Source: Hormiphora californensis
Taxonomy: Eukaryota > Ctenophora > Tentaculata > Cydippida > Pleurobrachiidae
Length of the DNA: 64,000 nt
Direction of reading: 5' to 3'
Assembly (NCBI GenBank): GCA_020137815.1
Contig: CM035354.1
Coordinates: forward strand, 2,552,342 to 2,616,341
In this document: positions 1 through 8,987 of the stretch, in pieces
Position numbering within the stretch: the first letter of the stretch is position 1
Layout: each line of letters opens with the position of its first letter
Position numbers and translations under genes: made by a program
Notes under the pieces: model-generated
Told to the model about the DNA's origin: nothing
The model's input: the letters and a program-made list of their open reading frames with translations, nothing else
The model's database searches: none

Positions 1-480
1 TGAACTGCTTCAGATCACAGATTGAGAGAAGGGTGAGGGGAGTGTTCATTATGGCGTTATAGGGGAGTGAATAGAGGGTGAGATGGAGTGAATAGGGGAC
101 GATATGATTCAATAGGGGCCGAGGGGAGTCAATAGGGATAAGAGGCGTGAGGACTGAGGACTGAGGGGAGTCAACAGGGGGAAGGGGGTGTGTGGATTAT
201 GATCTCGCGACCGGAGGTGCCGCGAAGCGGCGCCGTAGGGAGCAAAGTAGGCATGAGCCAGGGATCGGGATTGAGATGATTCAATAGGGTGTGAGAGTTT
301 TTTGTTCTTTTGCCTGGGCTCTCTAGTTTGTCTTAAATTTTGCCGCCTACATCAAAATGCATCGCGATTTTGTTTGACTCGATCCGAAATTTTTGTGCAC
401 AGTCAGAAAATTTTGTTTCAAAATTTCAAAACTGATCTTATCTGTTTTTCGCCTCTATTTCGTCCTCCCATCGGCTGAGT
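1..480. promoter_or_regulatory. upstream region of the first gene, with degenerate short repeats
   Basis: No gene is visible. The first 300 bases carry degenerate repeats of the type GAGGGGAGTCAATAGGGG. The 180 bases before the ATG at 481 are AT-rich and hold the presumed promoter and 5' UTR. No clear TATA box and no convincing 3' splice acceptor lies directly before the ATG, unlike the genes downstream. That fits this gene being the first of a polycistronic group, but this is inference. Confidence 0.4.
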
Positions 481-1557
481 ATGACAGAGAAAGTAGTACC
501 AGTGGAAGAAGTAAGACGATTCATATCAGACTGCCTCAAATCGTGTGGTGGTCTACCGGAATGTTGCTCTGACCTGGCGGACATTTTGGTTGAAGCAGAT
601 AAACGAGGCCATTACAGCCATGGTGTCAATCGTCTGGAGGTATACTGCCGGGATTACAAGCAAAACTCAACTGACAAAAACGCCAAACCAGTAATAGAAA
701 AAGAAACTGTTTCCACCGCTTTGGTGAATGGAAATAACGCCCTTGGTGCAACCGTCGGTAAATTCTGTATGAAGCTAGCGATAGAGAAATGTAAGGAGAC
801 TGGAGTTGGTGTAGTAACTGCTAAGGGGTCTAACCACTACGGTATTGCTGGGTTTTATGGGTTGATGGCTCAGAAAGAGGGATTAATAGGGATTAGCATG
901 ACAAACACATCCCCTGTCGTGGTGCCAACTCGAGCGAAAAAGTGCACACTGGGCACAAATGCCATGGCTGTGATCGCGCCGGGGATAAATGATGATTACT
1001 ATGCTATGGACATGGCGACGAGTACTGTAGCATTGGGCAAATTGGAGGTTGCGAAACGTAAAGGAGAACCAATCCCACCCGGTTGGGGATGTGACTCTGA
1101 GGGCCGGCAAAGTTTGGACCCGGAGTCAGTTCTAAACGGTGGTGGATTGCTACCACTAGGTGGAACAGAGGAGACGGGAGGTTACAAGGGAACCGCCCTG
1201 GGTACCACTGTAGAGGTTCTATGTGGTATTTTGTCGGGGTCTGCCTGGGGTCCCCATATCCGGAGTTGGGCCAACCCAGACCTCACCCAACCAGCCAATT
1301 TGGGGCAGTTCTTCATGGCTTTAAACCCGGGCATGTTTGGTGAGGGCTTCCAGGGACGCTTGCAGGAGTTTATGAATGAACACAGGGACTTGGAGCCGGC
1401 GGAGGGGACTGAGAAGGTCCTGGTGCCAGGGGACCCAGAGAGATCTGCAGAGAGGGCATGTTTGGAGAGGGGTGGGATCCTATACCACCCTGCAATGATA
1501 AGGGATTTGGAGAATCTTGCGGAGAAAATGGGTGTTCCACCGATGAAACATCTTTAG
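481..1557 (+). CDS. malate/L-lactate dehydrogenase family oxidoreductase (Ldh2 type)
   Basis: Intronless 358-codon ORF, full length for the Ldh2/malate-lactate dehydrogenase-like family (NAD(P)H-dependent 2-hydroxyacid/2-oxoacid reductases, unrelated to classical LDH). Visible family features are the HYSHGVNRL segment with the catalytic-type His near residue 45, SNHYGIAG near 122, NTSP near 141, the GTNAMA strand, DMATS near 178 and GGYKG near 237. The substrate cannot be told from sequence. The ATG at 481 is the first in frame and gives the usual family N-terminus. Codon use and A/T-rich flanks match the neighbours, so recent bacterial transfer is not suggested although the family is common in bacteria. 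The next gene starts 207 bp downstream on the same strand; AATAAA-like signals lie near 1614 and 1674. Confidence 0.85.
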   Translation: MTEKVVPVEEVRRFISDCLKSCGGLPECCSDLADILVEADKRGHYSHGVNRLEVYCRDYKQNSTDKNAKPVIEKETVSTALVNGNNALGATVGKFCMKLAIEKCKETGVGVVTAKGSNHYGIAGFYGLMAQKEGLIGISMTNTSPVVVPTRAKKCTLGTNAMAVIAPGINDDYYAMDMATSTVALGKLEVAKRKGEPIPPGWGCDSEGRQSLDPESVLNGGGLLPLGGTEETGGYKGTALGTTVEVLCGILSGSAWGPHIRSWANPDLTQPANLGQFFMALNPGMFGEGFQGRLQEFMNEHRDLEPAEGTEKVLVPGDPERSAERACLERGGILYHPAMIRDLENLAEKMGVPPMKHL

Positions 1558-1740
1558 TTTTCAAACACACTCAAATTTTCAGCATTTTCAGAATATTTTT
1601 ACAATTTTGTTGTAATAAAAATTTGCTTCAGAGGGATTCGTTTATAAATCTTTGTAACTTTTTAATGTTAAATAATAAATGTTATTTCTTAGTTCTTTCT
1701 AAACCTGTTGTTTTTCATTTCATTTTGATCCTCTTAACCA

Positions 1741-1764
1741 CTCAATCTATCTCTTCTAGGCAAA
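1741..1764 (+). promoter_or_regulatory. 3' splice acceptor-like sequence before the TRMT6 start
   Basis: TCTATCTCTTCTAG ends at 1759 and the ATG follows at 1765. A pyrimidine tract plus AG this close to the start fits a trans-splice acceptor or a 5' UTR intron. Similar sites precede COMMD4 (AG at 3303), the FANCF-like gene (AG at 4937), the WD40 gene (AG at 6042) and ELMOD (AG at 8985). Confidence 0.5.
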
Positions 1765-3020
1765 ATGTCGGTCATTCAGTCGGGCCAGCACGTTCTTTTT
1801 ATCAACACAAAAACATCAGAACAAAAGTGTGTCCGGCTCCCCAAACACCAGAAAGTATTCCTCAAACCCTTCTCCTTCACTCCTGATTCCCTGATTGGCC
1901 AGCGATTCAACCACACCTACAGGGTAGAGAAGTCCCAGTTGTGTAAGGTCCAGGAACAGCCCAGCCTGGAGGAGCCGGTTCTGAACTGCGACAAGACGAA
2001 CGAGTTCATTAGGGATGATGGGACAGTCCAGTCTCTCTCACAGGATGACATAGAGGGAATGAAGGCGAGCGGGGTTGCTGGTGAGGAGATTATTAGGACT
2101 CTCCGTGAGAATAGCTCCAGTTTTAACCAAAAAACAGAGTTCTCAAAGGCAAAATGGCTGAAAAAGAAGATGAGCAAGCACCAGCCGGGAATCATAGTGC
2201 GACGTCCCTCGATCCGATTGTTTTGTACCTCCCCCACCAGTAAACTCCGGCCGGATATCCTTGGAAAGATTGTGAGTGTGGGAATGTTTGGTCTGGTAGC
2301 CGGGTCTTGGTGGCCGAGACAGGGGACGACCTGCTAACAAGTGCCATAGCTCAGCGGCTCGATGGGGAGGGTTGTGCTGTTCAAATATACGAACAGAGAC
2401 AGCCCCACTGTATGTTCACTGTTTGGTTAGACCTTACCGCCGCTCAGAGGGCAGTGGTTAGGTATTACCCCCTCAAATTCCTGGCCCGCACTGATCCTGA
2501 GTGGAAGGAAGAGGAGCAGAAGGAGGAGAATAAAGTTGAGGAGGTTGTGACGGAGCTGGGGAAGCGGAAACGAGAACAAGGAGTGGAGGATTGGAACAAA
2601 TATCAGTCTGTTTGCGAGGAATTGAAAGAAGGGAAATATGACTCACTAATCATATCAGCTCACTATGATCCCTTTCCGGTGCTCGAGCTAGCCTGGGATA
2701 TCCTCCGGGCCTCGGGGAAATGTGTCATTCACACGGAGTACCTCTCCCAAGTTGTGGCATGTGCCAACTTTGTGAATAGTAAGGGGTGCAGTGATCTGAG
2801 TGTGGTGGACCAGTGGTATAGGGAGATCCAGGTACTGCCCGGGAGGACACATCCCGATATGAGGATGCAGATTGGGGGAGGGTTCATTCTCAGTTGTACG
2901 AAACTTATCCCCGGTATCTTTGAGCATGATTCCGTGCCTACAGTTACACCTGCTGCTCCAGTTATTGAGAAGGAGTCGGCGCCCACAAACAATGGTTTAA
3001 CAACTGAGAACACTGAGTAA
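1765..3020 (+). CDS. TRMT6: tRNA (adenine58-N1)-methyltransferase non-catalytic subunit TRMT6, with one frame break
   Basis: Homolog of TRMT6/Trm6/GCD10, the RNA-binding non-catalytic partner of TRMT61A that makes m1A58 in nuclear tRNAs. Frame 1 from the ATG at 1765 gives the N-terminal region including FIRDDGTVQSL and the lysine-rich KWLKKKMSKH; the sequence continues in another frame from about 2280 (GNVWSGSRVLVAETGDDLL) through the C-terminal Rossmann-like part (YDSLIISAHYDPFPVLELA, YREIQVLPGRTHPDM, IGGGFILS) to TAA at 3018. The break is net -1 inside a GGG run (2280-2282): one missing G, a real frameshift, or an assembly indel. No introns. An acceptor-like TCTCTTCTAG ends 5 bases before the ATG. 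A hAT-type MITE begins directly after the stop codon. Confidence 0.85.
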
Positions 3021-3024
3021 TGTG

Positions 3025-3133
3025 CAGGAACCGACCGAATCAGGAAATACTGGTTCTTGATTGGCTGATAACCAGTCACGTGACCTAAATAACGAGTTCT
3101 TATTGGTTGTTTACTTGTTTCGGTCGGTTCCTG
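3025..3133. mobile_element. hAT-type MITE, copy 1
   Basis: 109-bp element with 15-bp terminal inverted repeats CAGGAACCGACCGAA / TTCGGTCGGTTCCTG, flanked by the 8-bp duplication GTAATGTG (3017-3024 and 3134-3141). The duplicated target includes the TAA stop of TRMT6. The interior carries GGTCACGTGACC-like sequence. An 8-bp target site with short inverted repeats and no ORF indicates a non-autonomous hAT element. Confidence 0.85.
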
Positions 3134-3306
3134 GTAATGTGTGTGACACAACTTGTTTAACTTATTTATTTTTATCCACCATTTTAACCTGAACTTTTTA
3201 CCACAACATTGAGTGTTTACTTTCACATGCTGATCTTATCTAGGTATACTCAATATATCTCTTGAATCAGATTACGTTTTCAACCTCCCTAACTATAATA
3301 CAGATC

Positions 3307-4783
3307 ATGTTATTCCGGTTTCGGGGTGGTGAGGATTGTCCAGATTGGGTGTTGGCAGAGATAGCAACCATCTCCCGGTTGTCATCTGTTAAACTAAAAC
3401 TCATCTGTGTACAGGTAATTAATTAGTAATTAATTGTAATTACGGTTACCATTGTTTATAACCGTTGATTTCCCTTTACAGATTATGAAGAATATAGGGA
3501 CGGACTCACTGAAGTATGAAATGTTAACTAAGCTAACAGACCAGGGAAAGTTAACACTATCAGATGTCAAGGCCATGGTTGCCTGTATACGGTTTATCTT
3601 GGAGAGCTCCCTGAGGAGTTCAGTTGATCCTGCATCTCTTGATAGCGAGTTACAACAACTCGGATTCCCCAAGGTATTTGTGTCGTGATGCGGGTTTTAG
3701 TTGTATTGTTCATACTATTATGTGCAACAGCACAATGTTTTAGGTCTAGTGTCTACATAAACTTCACATCATATATTGGAATACTCTCTAGTTGATGCTT
3801 GATAAATGCAACCTAAACTTATCAATACCCCAACCCCCCACTCAGGAGCATGCCACTGCACTGACCCCCCCCCCCCACTCAGGAGCATGCCACTGCACTG
3901 ACCCCCCCCCCACTCAGGAGCATGCCACTGCACTGACCCCCCCCCCACTCAGGAGCATGCCACTGCACTGACCCCCCCCCCACTCAGGAGCATGCCACTG
4001 CACTGACCCCCCCCCCACTCAGGAGCATGCCACTGCACTGACCCCCCCCCCCACTCAGGAGCATGCCACTGCACTGACCCCCCCCCCCCCCTCAGGAGCA
4101 TGCCACTGCACTGACCCCCCCCCCCTCAGGAGCATGCCACTGCACTGACCCCCCCCCCCCACTCAGGAGCATGCCACTGCACTGACCCCCCCCCCACTCA
4201 GGAGCATGCCACTGCACTGACCCCCCCCCCCACTCAGGAGCATGCCACTGCACTGACTAAAGCCTACACTCAGGTCCATACCAATGCACTGACCCCCCAC
4301 CCCCCCACTCAGGAGCATGCCACTGCACTGACCCCCGCACCCCCCACTCAGGAGCATGCCACTGCACTGACTAAAGCCTACACGGATTATTGTGAAGATG
4401 GTAGTGAGGCTCTTAGGAAACTTACTCTCCGTCTTCCCCCACCCACTATTAACTGGTAGGTGCCATCTATTTAGTAATGACTAATGGGGATGACTGGTGG
4501 GCCCGTAACTTAGTTGTACATCACGTAATAGATTGGAATGAGGGCCACTTTTTACCCTCGCTCATATATATTCCATTGAGCCCATCCGGTTATATTATAC
4601 CCACTCATTCACTCCAGGTCGGTCGACTACATTGTTACTGATAGTAAGGAGGGAGATGTAGGAGAGCCACTCCTAAATCTAACAATTAATGGAACACACT
4701 GTACCCTTTCCAGCGCTAAACTTGATACCCTGATACATGAGCTGAAAACTGCTGCAGAGTGTATCAAAAATGTGAAACTGTGA
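3307..4783 (+). CDS. COMMD4: COMM domain-containing protein 4 (four exons)
   Basis: Homolog of COMMD4, a subunit of the COMMD/CCDC22/CCDC93 Commander complex in endosomal recycling. Exons: 3307-3414, 3482-3673, 4352-4455, 4618-4783; all joins are GT-AG and in phase, giving 189 aa (human about 199). The N-terminus [19 protein letters not shown] closely matches human COMMD4; [13 protein letters not shown] is the conserved end of the helical domain; the COMM domain runs from WSVDYIV to the C-terminus ([15 protein letters not shown]). Intron 2 is filled by a tandem array whose unit contains the exon 3 acceptor and first 20 exon bases. I chose the most 3' copy because only it runs into unique exon sequence. 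Copies 11-14 are in frame with it and lack stops, so longer isoforms with [12 protein letters not shown]-type repeats are possible. An acceptor-like CTAACTATAATACAG ends 3 bases before the ATG. Confidence 0.85.
3836..4371 (+). repeat. 34-39 bp minisatellite made of the COMMD4 exon 3 splice acceptor
   Basis: Fifteen tandem copies (one degenerate) of poly-C, ACTCAG and GAGCATGCCACTGCACTGA. The exon-side GAG of each copy starts at 3846, 3883, 3918, 3953, 3988, 4023, 4059, 4096, 4130, 4167, 4202, 4238, (4274 degenerate), 4313 and 4352. Each perfect copy has a C-tract, a CAG acceptor and 20 bases identical to the start of exon 3. Unit spacing varies by the length of the C-run. Confidence 0.95.
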
Positions 4784-4956
4784 TACAGCGATCAGAGGAC
4801 TTTTCTTTTTATAACATGTTTTTGTAACCTAATTTTGATTTATTTTTGATGTTATTGTGTTTTCAGTAATACTTATTGCGTTTAATTATCAAATTACCCG
4901 GCTTCTTTTATGAAACATTCCTCGTCCTCCTCCACAGAGAATGACAATATCTAGTG

Positions 4957-5862
4957 ATGGAGGAGACTCTAAAGAATGCTGACACCCTCCTCTACCTACT
5001 TTCCTACTGTCATTCCTCCCCGTTCCTTGACCGAGATGTGATCACCAAGACACTCAGTTGGGCCGAGTATCATGGCCGGTTACATAATAAATACTCCGCA
5101 AACAATCGAGTAAGGACAGTGCTGGATGTGGAGCTGAAAAAGCTAGCCTTCCGGAATGCGATTCTGGTGAACTGTTTCGGGTTTGATTTTCTTCGCACCT
5201 GCCATGATTTGGCGCTGTTCCTGATTTACAATCATCCCTTTTTGAAGGAGAACAAAACAACTGATGTCCCCGCTCCACATTCACAATACAACCTCTACTT
5301 CAAGGGTATGATATGTATACAGGGTGGTACTCCAGATATTATCAAAGCTGTGGCAGACACTCTCAACCAGCTACATAGTTTCCAACCGGGCGGGGTTTTC
5401 ACCTCAGCACCCCAAAGTGCCACTAAAATCCTACTTAGTAGGGTGGTTGATGAGGGTCAATTGTTGGAAGTATTTCTAGTAGCTAGTGGTGAGATACAGG
5501 GTGTCATTATAGGGTGGTTGCTCACACACAAACCTGACTGGAGTGTATTCAAACCTTCCCTAGTCTGCAAATGTTCCATTTTATCGGACGATTTCTTTAA
5601 ACTGCACATTCGGTTTCTGTTACAGTTGTTGCAGCAGTGTTACAGCAATGCGGGGAGGTTGTCCGAGAATACCAGTAGGTGGGTGTTTGGGGAACCAATA
5701 GGAGATCAGAACATGTGTAAACGAGTGTTGTGTGAGCATGTGGTGTTACTCCATACCACCTCCAGACGGAAATATCTGATGGCCTTTCTTGATAATCTAA
5801 TGAACAATCATCCCCAATTAAAATACTTTGCACGAATTCTTGTTAGTTTTTGTAATGATTAG
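4957..5862 (+). CDS. FANCF: FANCF-like protein (Fanconi anemia core complex)
   Basis: Intronless ORF of 301 aa from the ATG at 4957. The N-terminal part (ITKTLSWAEYHGRLHNKYS, then RVRTVLDVEL) resembles the FANCF N-terminal motif with W-A-x-Y followed by L/I-H and an R-T-L/V segment. The C-terminal part (LLQLLQQCYSNAGRLSENTS then RWVFGEP) resembles the helical C-terminal domain of FANCF, which organises the FANCC/FANCE and FANCA/FANCG subunits of the ubiquitin ligase core complex. Length is slightly under human FANCF (374 aa), which is also intronless. FANCF diverges fast, so the call is moderate. It lies 173 bp after COMMD4; a CCTCCTCCACAG acceptor-like site ends at 4937. An ATG at 4940 is out of frame. 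Confidence 0.6.
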   Translation: MEETLKNADTLLYLLSYCHSSPFLDRDVITKTLSWAEYHGRLHNKYSANNRVRTVLDVELKKLAFRNAILVNCFGFDFLRTCHDLALFLIYNHPFLKENKTTDVPAPHSQYNLYFKGMICIQGGTPDIIKAVADTLNQLHSFQPGGVFTSAPQSATKILLSRVVDEGQLLEVFLVASGEIQGVIIGWLLTHKPDWSVFKPSLVCKCSILSDDFFKLHIRFLLQLLQQCYSNAGRLSENTSRWVFGEPIGDQNMCKRVLCEHVVLLHTTSRRKYLMAFLDNLMNNHPQLKYFARILVSFCND

Positions 5863-6076
5863 GACTCATTTTTAATATCTTGTCAGTACAATTATAATTT
5901 TTACATACAGTGCAGAATGTTTTATAATTTCTTATAATTGATTACAGTAAATAACTCTTGTGTTTTATTACTTCATTGCTCAGTCAACTATTCTTCTATA
6001 ATCATGATAACATATTCTTGATATCCAATTCAACTCCTACAGATACAGCACAATGTGAGAGTTAATACCACACAAT
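5863..6076 (+). other. short intergenic segment with acceptor-like site
   Basis: 214 bp, AT-rich, no gene. CAACTCCTACAG ends at 6042, 34 bases before the next ATG. Confidence 0.4.
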
Positions 6077-8870
6077 ATGGTTGAACAACCTTGTTCTGAG
6101 AATGACGACATCAAGAATGCTATCCGGCGACTCCGCAAAAAACTCCGTCAAATTCGGAACTTGGAGCGATTGCAACGGTCCCTGTCCCCAGAAGAGAGGG
6201 TGAAAGTAGGAAGTAGGGGCGAGTTGCAGGAGTCACTTGGTAGGTTCCTGGCATTAGCTGATCAGTTTAATGTGTCAACTGTATCAGATAGGTCTACTAC
6301 TGAGCAACAGAACATATCGGTAGAGAAGGAGAAGGAAGATATGGACGGGGGCCAGTGAATCATTGGAGGAGCAGGACAGGGGTCAGTGAGTTAGCGGAGG
6401 ATAGTGCCGATAGTACAGGGTTTAATGTCAGTGTACTAGTAGAGGAGGAGGGTGATGGGACTCAAGATCAGATGACATATGATTTGCTAAGTGAAGCAGC
6501 ATCATCACCAATACCGTTAGATATGAGCAGCCCGTCTCCAACTCCAACTTCAAACAGCCTTCCCAAATCCTCTCCTGCTCCTGCTAAGATATCCCCTGGT
6601 TCAAAAACACCAACCACATCAAACAAACAAACTCCTGCCAAAACTAAACCCCCCGCTGCTAAACCAGTTAAATTCTCTGCAGTGTGGACGGAGTTGGACA
6701 CTCACCAGGATGATTTGGTGATCAGTACCAGTGTGACACCCTCCTACCTCTGTACCGGGGGGAGGGACAGGTGTGTCACCCTACTGTCACCCTCCCCTCC
6801 CCATCACCCCCTCCTTCATACCCTTGGGGAACACACAGACACCGTCACATCCATCCTAGTCCTACCTGACCCCTCAACCATCTTGACAACATCTCTAGAC
6901 TGCTTCGGTGAAGGTGTGGAAGGATGGTGCTATACTGCACTCAACCTACCTCTACTCCCCTATTACTGCAGCAGCTATACATGGGGTTAGAGTTGTAATG
7001 GGTACTCAGGGTGGCAAGGTGATGTGTTATAACACTGCTAGAAGGGAGGTTGAGTGGGAGAGAGGTGTCACATGATGATACCGTGTCTGCCGTGGAGATA
7101 ACTGACACGCTAGCATTCTCCGCTAGCTACAATCTAGGTATTAAATAAATAATAAATAGCCTCCTTTCTATTCTATTATCTAATTGTGGTAATCAGTTGT
7201 AAACTGAGGTTTAGAACACACGGTTAACCAGCCTCCTTTATAATTATATTTTTTAAATTCAAACTAACGGGTGACAACTAAAAATTGTCCCTAATTTAAA
7301 ACAGCTGTAGAAATTTTCCCTTTTGAGATACAGCTTCGGGCCAGTGATAGACTAAAAAGTTCATTTTCATTGCGATATCGCATCATTTCCTCTTGCCCCA
7401 CCAAAGCATGAAGTACGTGAAATCTACACAATCTTCTAGCACCTCTAGCGCCTGTTCTGTTTGAGATACAGCCTCGGGATAGTGATATAATGATTTTTTA
7501 GACAATTTTGAACGAAATTAACTTTGTTTCAAACTTCGTAAATCTCAATTTCCTGATAAGAATCTTCTGTAATAAAGCGTAGTTTACAGGTAATTTGAGA
7601 AATCGCCATTTCGACAATCTCTTGAAACATTAATGACGTGGAAAACCAACTTCCTAATGAGCTGAAATTTTTAAACTTGGCAGTTATGTTGGTTATAGCA
7701 TGAACAACCAGACTTCCAATTTTGAGAATTCTATCTCATCGGGAAGGTTGTTTCTGATAACATAGAAATTTCAAATCTCCGTACTACATGCTTCGGAGGG
7801 ACAAGAGGAAATGATGCGATATCGCAATGAAAATTAACTTTTTAGACTTTGCCGGTATGGTATTCCGATTCAAAATTGTCTGAAAAATCGTTCTATTACT
7901 GACCTTAAGCTGTATCTCAAAAGGGAAAATGTATACAGCCGTTTTAAATTAGGGACAATTTTTAGTTGTCACCCGTTAAAACTTACTTTGTCGGTTTAAT
8001 TAACTCTTTTTCCAGTTGTTTGGGATCTAGCTACACAAAACAAGATCAGTGAGGTAGAGGGAGCCCGGAAAGTGGGGAGTTGTGCGGCAGTAGGGAACAC
8101 CCTGTACTTTTGTAATGGTGGACCCAGTGTTAAGGCTTGGAGCGAGGGACGGGTTAGGAGTGTTTTTAGGAACTCTTTAGCTCAGCATAACTCTACTGAT
8201 TGTATAAGGGTTTGTGGGGATCTTCTCCTAGCTTGTGTTTATGAGCTGGATAGTGGATCGTCTGTCATTAACGGTGAGTACCATTTTGTTCTTTGGTTTA
8301 GAGATGCCAAGGTGTTGCCTAATTATTAATTAATTACCCTAATTATTAATTAATTGCCTTAATTATTAATTAATTGCCCTAATTATTTCAGTTTGGAACA
8401 TTAAGTCCTCGACCTACATCTGTACAGTGGCAGCACCTGTGTCTTGTATTACCGCTATTGATGTAGTTTCTACCTCTCCCACCCTGTACACTGCCCTAGT
8501 GGGCGGTACATCAACTGCACTTCTCACACTCTCAAAATCAGACAGGTAATGAGAATATTGATTAATTAATTAATTAATTAATATTAGGTAGGGGGTACTT
8601 CAACATCTTGATATGGTTTTTAAATAAGCCATGTCCTATCACTAGCTCAATGTGATATCTTACCAACCAATCTCCTATAGGTTATCTGGAGCTACCTTTG
8701 AAACCGGACTACGACCGTACAGAAAGAACGAGTGTTCTGAACTTGACAGTGAAAGTGAAAATATAATCGAGAGTGAGGGGAGTGATGACAGTGAAGATGA
8801 AGAGGAGGGAGACGTTAGTGGGGCAGATACTGCAGCAGCAGCTTCATACTATTGGTGTACAATTGTGTAA
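6077..8870 (+). CDS. WD40-repeat protein with N-terminal basic coiled coil; several frame breaks
   Basis: Exons 6077-7137, 8016-8273, 8392-8545, 8681-8870; the last three joins are in phase. Residues 10-60 form a basic helix (AIRRLRKKLRQIRNLERLQR) like coiled coils of PYM or ZNF106-type proteins, then a Ser/Pro/Thr-rich linker, then WD40 blades (TGGRDRCVTLL, HTDTVTSIL, SVKVWKDGAILHS, VVWDLATQNKISEV, ACVYELDSGSSVINGVWNIK) and an acidic tail. The paralogue cannot be named; a ZNF106 C-terminal region is one possibility. Exon 1 needs frame changes: about 6350 (G-run), at AGG 6378-6380, at 6901-6905 (LDC into SVKVW), and at AGA 7061-7063, all net +1 if the first two are separate. Such density without other decay is odd. 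Intron 1 contains a 714-bp foldback element. It starts 214 bp after the FANCF-like stop. Confidence 0.6.
7265..7978. mobile_element. foldback/MITE-like element with long inverted arms
   Basis: 714 bp in intron 1 of the WD40 gene. Termini TAACGGGTGACAACTAAAAA... are perfectly inverted over about 37 bp, and further inverted blocks (around 7350-7400 versus 7800-7860, including GCGATATCGC) extend the arms. Flanked by AAAC at 7261-7264 and 7979-7982, a likely 4-bp target duplication. No ORF. A fragment of the same end occurs at 60414. Confidence 0.8.
8324..8391 (+). repeat. three tandem 22-bp AT-rich units ending at a splice acceptor
   Basis: Units of ATTAATTAATTGCCCTAATT type run straight into TTATTTCAG at 8391, the acceptor of exon 3 of the WD40 gene. 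Each unit carries CCTAAT, a plausible branch point. Confidence 0.7.
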
Positions 8871-8987
8871 AATATATTGGTGTTTTAAAATTAGATGTTT
8901 TGTTATATGTTTTAGTCACTTTTTTTTAGTTTTGATTTGAATTCGTTTTAGTTTCAAATAAAGTCACCAAATTTTCTTGCCGTAGCA

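Noticed and set aside
481-1557. Horizontal transfer of the Ldh2-type gene from bacteria
   Set aside because: The family occurs in animals, and base composition and setting match the neighbours; nothing in the sequence supports recent transfer.
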